From assembly GCA_013368375.1 (NCBI GenBank), contig JAACJP010000012.1:905291-969290 (forward strand): 64,000 nucleotides of DNA, written 5' to 3'. Shown one piece after another: positions 33,361 to 40,900 of this stretch. The notes beneath the pieces are model-generated. The model had not been told where the DNA came from and searched no databases. It saw only the letters and a program-made list of their open reading frames with translations. Numbering within the stretch: position 1 is the first letter of the stretch; the number at the start of each line of letters is the position of its first letter. A program made the position numbers and the translations under genes. The DNA is from Tricholomella constricta. Taxonomy: Eukaryota > Basidiomycota > Agaricomycetes > Agaricales > Lyophyllaceae.

Positions 33361-33810
33361 GGTATGCACTGCCCGAATGCCAATCCGGAGAACCAATCTC
33401 GACCCGGAATACACGGATCCGGAAGAAAGGTAGGCCATGGTGCTAATGGACCCGGAACGAAGCACCAAATGCATGGATTTCAAGGTATGCACTGCCCGAA
33501 TGCCAACCCGGAGAACCAATCTCGACCCGGAATACACGGATCCGGAAGAAAGGTAGGCCATGGTGCTGATGGACCCGGAACGAAGCACCAAATGCATGGA
33601 TTTCAAGGTATGCACTGCCCGAATGCCAACCCGGAGAACCAATCTCGACCCGGAATACATGGATCCGGAAGAAAGGTAGGCCATGGTGCTAATGGACCCG
33701 GAACGAAGAACCGAATGCACAGATTACAAGGTATGCACTGCCCAGATGCCAATCCGGATAACCAATCTCGGTCCGGAATACACGGATCCGGAAGAAAACC
33801 CGGCCGCAGC
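33361..33810 (+). repeat. KDZ right subterminal tandem repeat, 123-bp period
   Basis: Units begin GGTATGCACTGCCC at 33361, 33484, 33607 and 33730 (exact 123-bp period, about 3.6 units). Each carries AATCCGGA/AACCCGGA, ACCCGGAATAC and GGATCCGGAAGAAA. The period is a multiple of three, so frames stay open across the array, but nothing else suggests coding. Confidence 0.92.
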
Positions 33811-33912
33811 AGTAATGGTTTGACCATGTGGGCTCTCTGGGCGGTGTACCGAGCCCGCTGCTGTTGTGACCTACCTACAGTGTATTAGGTCCACTGCTCC
33901 GTTCACAACGTT

Positions 33913-34007
33913 ACACTGTAAAGGCGTCCGCTACGACACAGAGGACCCGCTCGATGCGTCAACTACGGTACACTGTATATGCCCGCTAGAGCGTTGGTCA
34001 CATTACA
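33913..34007 (-). repeat. KDZ right terminal inverted repeat
   Basis: Reverse complement of 20006-20100 with one mismatch. Confidence 0.93.
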
Positions 34008-34031
34008 TTGTAGTGCCCTGCCCTGAACTAT

Positions 34032-34750
34032 CAATCAATCCAGGCCATGGCAAAGGCCGGTATGATCGAAGGTATGCCCACATCCTTTACCTCCAAACCT
34101 CCCAAATGTGAACATTGCATCCTTGGAAAGCAATCCAGGAGACCAGTTCCGAAGGTACGGGAGGAGGGGATGGGGCATAGGGCGACGCGAAAGCTAGGCA
34201 TTGTATGGATAGATCTTACTGGACAATCTGCTGTAACCTCGCGCACCGGAACGAACTATATGATGAACATTGTGGACGACTACACAAATAAGCCCTGGTC
34301 TATTCCCTTGAAGAAGAAAAGCGATGCTCTCTCCGAACTACAGGCATGGGTCGCCGCTCGCGAACTTGAAACTGGTCTCAGAGTGGGGATTATACGCACA
34401 GGGAGCGACGGAGAACTCAAGGGCACTGCAATAGACGCATGGCTCAAATCACGTGGAACACAACAACAATTCGGAGCACCTTATACCTCTGCACACATGG
34501 GACGAGTAGAAAGGATGCACCGAACACTGATGGGCAAGGCCCGAACAATGCACATTGCCGCCGGTTGCCCCCCATCCCTATGGGACGAGTTCTACCTTAC
34601 CGCAACACATCTAACTGGGAAGACCAAAACTTCGTCAATCAAGGACATTACACCTGACGAATTATGGTATGAGAAAAGACCAGACTACTCTTATATGCGC
34701 GAAATTGGCTGCCGCGCATTTGTCCTCATCCTTAACAAACATAATCCCAA
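34032..34750 (+). CDS. Copia-2 integrase region
   Basis: Resumes the copia-2 Gag-Pol frame after the KDZ element: QSIQAMAKAGMIEGM and CEHCILGKQSRR complete the HHCC finger begun before the insert. Then the integrase core follows with WIDLTGQSA, NIVDDYTNKPW, RTGSDGELKG and GRVERMHRTLMGKAR (D, D and E positions present). Near 34750 (HNPK) one base has been lost relative to the expected reading. The original frame runs to a stop at 34781, while the correct continuation (VYERSIECILIGYD) lies in the next frame from 34751. Confidence 0.9.
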
Positions 34751-36928
34751 GTCTACGAGCGGTCGATCGAGTGCATTCTAATCGGATATGACCGCCAATC
34801 AAAGTGTTACAGATGCTACGACAAGGTGACACACAAAGTCTATAGCACGTACCATGTCCGCTTCCTCGAGAGCCATGATGGACATCCCCCCCCTACAATC
34901 CCTATCTCCGCGGCCACATCTCCCGAGGACTTCCTTACTTCTACACACATCACCAGAGAGCCACTGGACGACACGATCCCTGTCGACAAAGACATGCCGC
35001 ACGACCACAGCCAACCCGAACACGTCGAACCAATAATAGCCCAAGAGGACCTACCAACTCGACGCACATCAAGCCGAATCCCAGTCCCAACGGAGAGAGT
35101 CAACCCAAGCAACCCCGCGGAAACACGTACTGAGAAGGCAGTCCGGGAATCGAAGGAAGCAGCTGAGAGGGTCAAGGCCGCCCGGGCGGAGCGAAAACAG
35201 ATCATCGAGAACCTCCGACGAACTGCCCAGGACCGACCACCGGATCAAGACAATGATGTCCAGACCGCGGACCGAGAATTTGATCGGATCCTTGAAGCCT
35301 TGGCGTCGATCGACGATCAACCGGACATTGATCCGACCTCCCTATGCCCGGATGAACCCAAGGCATGGGCGGAGGCGCAGGACTCACCGGACGCGCACCT
35401 ATGGGAAAAGGGTTACCGCGAGGAGCTCAACTCGTTAAATGAGATGGGAGTATACAGACTCATCCCACGTGATGACGTCCCCGAGGGACACAAGATTCAC
35501 AAAGGGAAACCTGTGTTCACGCTGAAGCGCGACGAAAACGGGAAGATCACTCGTCACAAAGTCCGTGTCGTACTAAAAGGATTTAACCAGGTATATGGTC
35601 AGGACTACACTAAGACCACCTCACCGACAGCGCGTATGGAATCCTGGAGAATCTTACTTCACCTAGCAGCCTCAATGGGCTGGGACGCCATCCAGATCGA
35701 CGTCAAAACGGCCTTCCTTTACGGGATCCTACCACAGGAGGAGACGATCTACATGGCGCAACCGAAGGGATTCGAAGAACCGGGGAAGGAAACCTGGGTT
35801 TGGAAGCTGGAGAGAGGATTGTACGGAATGAAACAGGCAGGAAGGATCTGGAATAAAACACTGAACGAGAACTTAATCCGGTGGGGCTTCACTCGCTTGG
35901 CATGTGAGTCATGCGTCTACTATCGGAAGACTGATACCGGCACTGTAATCACCGCAGTACATGTCGACGACCTCCTTTCCATTGCGAGCTCAAAGGCCGA
36001 GAACGAGCGTTTCAAGGCCCAACTTCGCGAAGCCTGGACTATTTCTGATCTCGGTACCCCACGCCATATCCTTGGGATCGCTATCGAATCGGACCGGCCC
36101 AACCGAACTGTCCACCTATCGCAGACCGCCCTCATCGATAAGATCATATCTCAGTTCGGCCAGACCAGCGCCCACCCCCTCTCATTGCCAATGGACCCGG
36201 GACTGAAACTTCAGCGAGTCGAACGCGAGTCCCTACCACAAGAGGAACAAAATGCCATCGCAAAAATCCCCTACCGATCCCTCGTTGGATGTCTACTGTA
36301 CCTCGCTATATCCACCCGGCCCGACATACAACACGCTGTTCAACAACTTACCCAGTACTTGGATTCTTACTCGTATCTCCACTGGAATGCCGCAATCCGT
36401 CTCGTCCGTTACTTGAAGGGAACCCGTGATCTAAAGCTTACACTGGGCGGCACGGGCGCGATCAGCCTAGTTGGATTCACCGACTCCGATTGGGCGAACT
36501 GTCTAGACACACGTCGAAGCATCGGCGGATACGCCTGGTCCCTCGGGTCGGGCCTAATATCCTGGTCCTCACGCAAGCAGAAGACGGTCGCTGCCTCATC
36601 CTGCGAAGCGGAATACATGGCGGCCTTCGACTCGGCCCAGGAGTGCATCTGGCTGCGAGCATTACTCACCGCAATCAACCACCCTCCCTCAGGCCCGACA
36701 ACAATTCTCTGCGACAACAACTCGGCGATTAACTTGTCCGAGGACCCCCTTCTACACTCCCGCGTCAAACACATAGATATCAAATACCATTTCCTCCGTG
36801 AACGCGTCGCGTCGAACGAACTCACCATCCGCTACATCAACACTAAAGACAACGTCGCGGACCTATTCACCAAGGCGCTCCCTTTCCCCCAATTCTCCCG
36901 ACTTCGAAATCACCTTGGCCTTCAATAA
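34751..36928 (+). CDS. Copia-2 reverse transcriptase and RNase H (after frameshift)
   Basis: Open frame from 34751 to the stop at 36928. It begins with the integrase C-terminal segment (VYERSIECILIGYDR, VYSTYHVRFLE), then an acidic linker, the RVT_2 reverse transcriptase (MGVYRLIPRDDVPEGHK, IQIDVKTAFLYG) with catalytic VHVDDLLSIASS, and RNase H (DSDWANCLDTRRS, SSCEAEYMAAF, CDNNSAINLSED, KHIDIKYHFLRERV). All catalytic residues are present, so a single frameshift is the only coding lesion besides the KDZ insert. A polypurine tract, GGGTGAGGAGGAG (36964-36976), directly precedes the 3' LTR. Confidence 0.93.
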   Translation, partial: VYERSIECILIGYDRQSKCYRCYDKVTHKVYSTYHVRFLESHDGHPPPTIPISAATSPEDFLTSTHITREPLDDTIPVDKDMPHDHSQPEHVEPIIAQEDLPTRRTSSRIPVPTERVNPSNPAETRTEKAVRESKEAAERVKAARAERKQIIENLRRTAQDRPPDQDNDVQTADREFDRILEALASIDDQPDIDPTSLCPDEPKAWAEAQDSPDAHLWEKGYREELNSLNEMGVYRLIPRDDVPEGHKIHKGKPVFTLKRDENGKITRHKVRVVLKGFNQVYGQDYTKTTSPTARMESWRILLHLAASMGWDAIQIDVKTAFLYGILPQEETIYMAQPKGFEEPGKETWVWKLERGLYGMKQAGRIWNKTLNENLIRWGFTRLACESCVYYRKTDTGTVITAVHVDDLLSIASSKAENERFKAQLREAWTISDLGTPRHILGIAIESDRPNRTVHLSQTALIDKIISQFGQTSAHPLSLPMDPGLKLQRVERESLPQEEQNAIAKIPYRSLVGCLLYLAISTRPDIQHAVQQLTQYLDSYSYLHWNAAIRLVRYLKGTRDLKLTLGGTGAISLVGFTDSDWANCLDTRRSIGGYAWSLGSGLISWSSRKQKTVAASSCEAEYMAAFDSAQECIWLRALLTAINHPPSGPTTILCDNNSAINLSEDPLLHSRVKHIDIKYHFLRERVASNELTIRYINTKDNVADLFTKALPFPQFSRLRNHLGLQ

Positions 36929-36976
36929 ACACCAGGATTCCACGCGAGGAGGAGCACACTTACGGGTGAGGAGGAG

Positions 36977-37288
36977 TGTTACGATCTAGTGGGCCACCGT
37001 AAGTGCGCCCCTTTGTTTCTTTCACTCAAAGACTCTTTATATCATTGCATACAACAAAGGACCATTTACATATATATAGTACTGTACAATACTCAGACAC
37101 CCTTAGTTCTAATACTCGGACTAAGGGTGAGCCACCTACTTATCACGATACTTATAACCTTACTAACTGTGTCGTAGCTTATATTTCCGTGTTACTTTTA
37201 GGTACGACACATAATACAATAGTTCTAATACTCGGACTAAGGCTTATATTTCCGTGTTACTTGTAGGACTGCAAGTCAGATTCTAACA
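36977..37288 (+). repeat. Copia-2 3' LTR
   Basis: 312 bp, one mismatch to 17764-18075. It is followed by the TSD copy GTACG (37289-37293). Confidence 0.92.
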
Positions 37289-37516
37289 GTACGGGCATGA
37301 GGTCGGGCAGCCAACGTCGGGATGTCGGGTTTGTCGGGATCGGTGTCGGTACGCGTCGGGGAAAGGATTAAATGAGTGTAGGAGTATGTAGGAGTATGTA
37401 CACGACGCTGGGGTCGGAGCGTCGGGGATGCAATCGGGATCGGGACAAGAGTGATCGTACGCAGTCGGGGGACGACCAGAGAGCGTCGGAGGGCGTGAAC
37501 GGGAGTTCCCCTGACA
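37289..37516 (-). repeat. Gypsy B' LTR, piece 3 (LTR start, minus orientation)
   Basis: Resumes the B' LTR after copia-2: GTACGGGCATGAG, CGTCGGGATGTCGGG and GGTCGGAGCGTCGGGG follow the order of the family-B LTR in reverse complement. It ends GGGAGTTCCCCTGACA, matching the LTR start TGTTAGGGGAACTCCC. It is more diverged than the two copies at 39086 and 61381. Confidence 0.78.
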
Positions 37517-37608
37517 TCACCCCCCCTTTTGAATCGCAACGACTCGGTGCGGGGTGATGCTGGCGAAGACAGCGGGGGACAACGTGAAGATTCCGCGAAT
37601 GAGCCAAG
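37517..37608 (-). pseudogene. Gypsy B' pol tail and polypurine tract
   Basis: On the minus strand this reads like 61300-61380 of gypsy B copy 2 (ATCTTCAC, TGTCCCCCGC, TGTCTTCGCCA, ACCCCGCACCGAG), then AAAAGGGGGGGTGA, the purine tract before the LTR. It is the last remnant of the B' internal region, breaking off at about 37608. Confidence 0.75.
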
Positions 37609-38136
37609 TCCCTAGAGAATAGCCTTGAAGTAGATCACTTCATCCAGCAGAACCGCGATGCCCTCCCACTTGAACTCACCCACCAGGAATCAAAGGACCT
37701 CCTTATTGGGTCAACCGATGCTGAACCGCTCGTCCTCGCGAACTCAGGAGGGGAAGGATCACGGGTAGCATGGAACATCTTCATATTCTCCCCAACGCAC
37801 GTCGTCCCGAAGCACTATGAATGGCTAAACATCCTCCGCCACCGAACGAGCTACTACAAACCCTACATGAGGTACAGGACCGTCACCACCTTTAGCTGCG
37901 GCCGATGCAAATCCATCGACCACCCATCTGGACTCTGCCCCTTCCCAAAGATACCCGGATGGCTTGGGCCCCGCGATGACCCCACTCTCGCCACCCCAAA
38001 CGGCTATCACTACGGGGCCCCAGACGTGAGAGGCGGTAGAGGCCAAAGCCGAGGAGGCCGAAGTACCAACAACACACACAGAACGAGGGGAACACCTGAT
38101 GGAGGCCCGAGAGGCCGAAACACCAACTCCACATGA
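37609..38136 (+). pseudogene. Fragment of a CCHC-knuckle protein, probable retroelement Gag/ORF1
   Basis: Open reading from about 37609 to the stop at 38136 without a convincing start. It encodes WNIFIFSPTHVVPKHYEWLN, then a perfect CX2CX4HX4C knuckle CGRCKSIDHPSGLC followed by PFPKIPGW, then a Gly/Arg/Asn-rich tail (RGGRGQSRGGRSTNN). The knuckle plus RGG tail suggest an RNA-binding Gag or non-LTR ORF1 protein. A motif of the form DHPxGLCPFP..PGW recurs, as I recall, in basidiomycete repeat proteins. It abuts the B' remnant, so it may be the sequence into which B' recombined. The element type is not resolved. Confidence 0.55.
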
Positions 38137-39085
38137 GGAAGAGGCAGAGGCCGACCCAGCAGTCGGGGAGTACGCAGCAGTTGAGGAAGCCGCGGAGGAT
38201 GGGGTGCAGACCACTACCATCAAGGCTACTACAACTAGACGAACAACGTACCATGACAACTAACCACCTGACCATATACCTATGTAACCCGCTACGAAAA
38301 TATGCCCCACACACACGCCCCATGCCTACCTACCTACGTATGACCACTAGCCTCTAAAAAACCCTAATATGCAATATCGATACGAGGGCCAAAGGTCCCC
38401 CCTTAAAATCCACCACCCACTAAAAACAAAACCACCAGCCAGAACCGCTCGCAATCTCCTCCGTAAAGACTAGCCAGACAAAAGAAACCAAGAAGACAAC
38501 CTTAGTACCCAAGCTTGCTCAGATCCGGATGAGCAACCAACCACACCGGCTGTAAGGGGACGTCCGGATGGGCAGAGGCGAGCAAGGAGCGCAAGCCGCC
38601 GCGAGCCTAGAAGGTCCTAAATACGATCAAGTCAGCAATAAGAGCGCGGAGCATGATGAGAGCGACGAGAGAGTAAGCCTGAGAGTCGATCAATGTGTAA
38701 ACCCGAAGATACTGTTATTGTTCAGGTTGGAGATATCCTATCTCCAACCCTGGGCTATATACTACATCGCCGAGCCAGTGACTAAGGCGGTATGTAAGAG
38801 CGCTGACTACTGATGAGTAAACAATTGTCCCAGTACTTTACACTCCCCCTGGTGTTCCTCATGGAGTCCATGGAGTCCGCGGAATCCCTGTGGAATCCCT
38901 GTGGATTCCCCGTGGATTCCCCGTGGATTCCGTGGAATCCATAGACTCCACACGGAACATCTAAGTCTATAAAAAATTTACAAGTCCCCTACAATATGAA
39001 GAGGAATCCCTGTGGAGTCCACATGGACTCCGCAAACCAGGACATGGGAACACTCTACCAAAGTCACAGTCATCCACCCTCTGTG
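38137..39085 (+). other. Unassigned DNA with an 11-bp minisatellite
   Basis: No gene that I can support. The first part is weakly protein-like, continuing the Gly/Arg-rich fragment in another frame. Bases about 38878-38945 are a short tandem array of GGAATCCCTGT / GGATTCCCCGT units (period 11), flanked by GGAGTCCATGGAGTCC. The right end meets the gypsy B LTR at 39086. Confidence 0.55.
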
Positions 39086-39554
39086 TGTTAGGGGAACTCC
39101 CTTTCGCGCCCTCCGACGCTCACCGATCGTCCCCCCGCTCATGCGATCGCTCCCCCGACCGTTCGCGATCCTGACCCCCGACGCTCCGACCCAAGTGTCA
39201 GTGTATATACTTACACACTTCCTGTCGTTCCCATCTCTCCCTGCGCGCGCCCGACGCCGATCCCGACCACCCGACATCCCGACGTCGGCTGTCCCAACTC
39301 GTGCCCGTACCCTGAGCCACGAGGATCGGACAGCGTCGGGAACGTGTCCATACACGCGCCGCAGACCATTCCTTGATTATTATGTACAGTACTCGTATAT
39401 AGTCGGCCCACTGGCATTGGGGATCCTTAGTCTATTCTCTTCGGATTCCCCTCTGCCAGGTAAGCCCCTCTTTACATTCCTCACTGTACTTAATATAACT
39501 TCGGATTCCCCTCTGCCAGTACGACTCAGCTCTGCTCGTAAGGTCGCCCTAACA
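39086..39554 (+). repeat. Gypsy B copy 1 5' LTR
   Basis: 469 bp, TGTTAGGG...CCCTAACA. It holds two direct copies of a 21-bp block (39439-39459 and 39499-39519). The interval 39460-39519 begins GTAAGC and ends CTGCCAG, like an intron. TATA-like GTATATAC lies near 39201. There are seven differences from the LTR at 61381, six of them CpG transitions. Confidence 0.93.
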
Positions 39555-39556
39555 GC

Positions 39557-39568
39557 AGAATAGACTAA
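39557..39568 (+). other. Gypsy B self-priming site
   Basis: Two bases after the LTR, AGAATAGACTAA is the exact complement of TTAGTCTATTCT at 39427-39438 within the LTR. No tRNA-type TGG site is present. This is the arrangement of Tf1, where the mRNA 5' end folds onto the site next to the LTR and primes reverse transcription. It implies the transcript starts near 39427. Confidence 0.72.
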
Positions 39569-39682
39569 ACCTAAGACCCGGCGAGGCCGACCGATCAAGC
39601 TTCCGCGTCGAAACACGTGTCTGCTACACGCAACCCGTCCAACACGCGCCCGCTCTGATCATCGCCCCAGCCCCGTCTCGAG

Positions 39683-40900
39683 ATGTCCGAATTCGGTGAT
39701 TTTGACACGCCATCGTCTCCCCCTGCGCTTACGCCAGAAGAGCGACTGGCGAGCCTCGAAACCACAATATCGGCTCTCTCCCACACCCAAACCTCCAACT
39801 TGGCCACCCTGGACCGCATCTCCTCTCTTTTAGATACCCTCATTTTGGGGAACCCCTCCGCTGCCTCCCCAGCAGCATCTACGACCCCCGCGACGCCGGC
39901 GCAACCCTCGCCGACGTCTCCCCCTCCGCGATCAGGATCGCACATTCGGCCGTCGCCTCCTCCCACCTACGATGGCGCACGATCGGGCGGACGTGCCTTC
40001 TGGAATGCGTGTCAGCTCTACTTCTCGCTGACCACCGGGCAATTCACCGACGACCACGCCCGAATTAGCTGGGTGTTGTCGTTCATGCAACACGGTCGCG
40101 CTGCTGACTTCGTCGGTCGCGTCTTTCAGTGCGGGTCGGTGAAGCGCGCGTTCCCGACCTGGGACGACTTCGTATCGAACTTCGAGAAGGAGTTCTTCCT
40201 GTTTGACGAGGTCGCCGACGCCGCGCTCATCCTCGAGTCGACGGCGTATTTCCAGAACGGGCGCACCATCGACGAGTACATAGACTCGTTCAAGGCCCTG
40301 TGGGTCAAGGCCGACTACCCGGATGGTCGCCACCTGGTCCTCAAGTTCCGTCGGGGCATGGACCCGAAGCTTTTGAAGCGACTCGGAAGCATCACCACGG
40401 GTCGGCCCAACGACTCCAAGATCGAGGACTGGCTAGCGATCGCCCGCTCCCAGGACTTCATCATGAGGACTGAGGAGGACTTCCACCGTCGGACACCTCC
40501 GACCATCCCGTCGGCTAGTCGCCCGACCGCCCTCGTCCCCGTGCACCCAGTCGCGCCCGCTCTCCACTGGCGACCTTCTGCGCAACCAGTTGCTCCTGCT
40601 CGTGTGTCGGCTCCGACGCATGTCGCACATGCCCCCCGAGCGCCAGCTCTTTCTCCCGGTGTCCCTATGGACATTGATCGATTCACCGGTCGCCCTGTTC
40701 GCGACGACAAGTGCCGTCGGTGCAAACAACCGGGGCACTTCTGGCGTGACTGTCCATTGCGCTTCGACGTGCGCCACATCATGCCGGAGGAACTGGATGA
40801 GCTGATCATGCAGCTACTGGCACGCAAGGATGCGATCCCGGCTGACCCGACTCCCGAGTCGGCCGACCCGACCGCCTTGGCCACGGAAGAGGATTTTTAG
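39683..40900 (+). CDS. Gypsy B Gag
   Basis: ATG at 39683 (MSEFGDFDTPSSPP), 405 residues to the TAG at 40898-40900. A short coiled coil (EERLASLETTISALSH) and a Pro/Ser linker lead to a Retrotrans_gag-type capsid (about residues 95-270, ARISWVLSFMQHGRAADF, FEKEFFLFDEVADAA, YIDSFKALWVKA). A CCHC knuckle CRRCKQPGHFWRDC lies near 343, then an acidic tail. The stop follows a run of five T (40894-40898), and the pol frame is open there in -1, so a -1 slip on the T-run would join Gag to Pol. The frame is intact. Confidence 0.92.
   Translation: MSEFGDFDTPSSPPALTPEERLASLETTISALSHTQTSNLATLDRISSLLDTLILGNPSAASPAASTTPATPAQPSPTSPPPRSGSHIRPSPPPTYDGARSGGRAFWNACQLYFSLTTGQFTDDHARISWVLSFMQHGRAADFVGRVFQCGSVKRAFPTWDDFVSNFEKEFFLFDEVADAALILESTAYFQNGRTIDEYIDSFKALWVKADYPDGRHLVLKFRRGMDPKLLKRLGSITTGRPNDSKIEDWLAIARSQDFIMRTEEDFHRRTPPTIPSASRPTALVPVHPVAPALHWRPSAQPVAPARVSAPTHVAHAPRAPALSPGVPMDIDRFTGRPVRDDKCRRCKQPGHFWRDCPLRFDVRHIMPEELDELIMQLLARKDAIPADPTPESADPTALATEEDF

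Larger units (their letters stand above)
19987..34025 (+). mobile_element. KDZ (Kyakuja-Dileera-Zisupton) DNA transposon with five genes
   Basis: About 14.04 kb inserted in copia-2 gag-pol. The host sequence AACTAT appears on both sides (19981-19986, 34026-34031). Eight-base windows match at six positions, while 8-bp TSDs are usual for Zisupton-like elements. Terminal inverted repeats of 95 bp with one mismatch (20006-20100 and 33913-34007) lie about 19 bp inside the junctions. The transposase gene has the KDZ catalytic signature. Four more genes, three of them with intact multi-exon frames, fill the rest. Subterminal tandem repeats sit at both ends. Because it lies in a young copia, the insertion is recent, and the element may still be active. 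Confidence 0.92.
17764..37288 (+). mobile_element. Ty1/copia element copia-2, interrupted by a KDZ transposon
   Basis: LTRs of 312 bp (17764-18075 and 36977-37288) differ at one base. TSD is GTATG (17759-17763) against GTACG (37289-37293), one CpG to TpG change apart. Without the KDZ insert it is about 5.48 kb with one Gag-Pol frame. It sits in the same gypsy B' LTR as copia-1, 0.2 kb further on. It is disabled by the KDZ insertion and by a single-base frameshift near 34750. Confidence 0.93.

Noticed and set aside
33364..33888. Long frames with repeated 41-residue units on both strands
   Set aside because: They arise from the 123-bp non-coding tandem repeat, whose period is a multiple of three.
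19987..34025. TET/JBP dioxygenase expected near KDZ elements
   Set aside because: None of the five genes shows an HxD...H 2-oxoglutarate dioxygenase signature.
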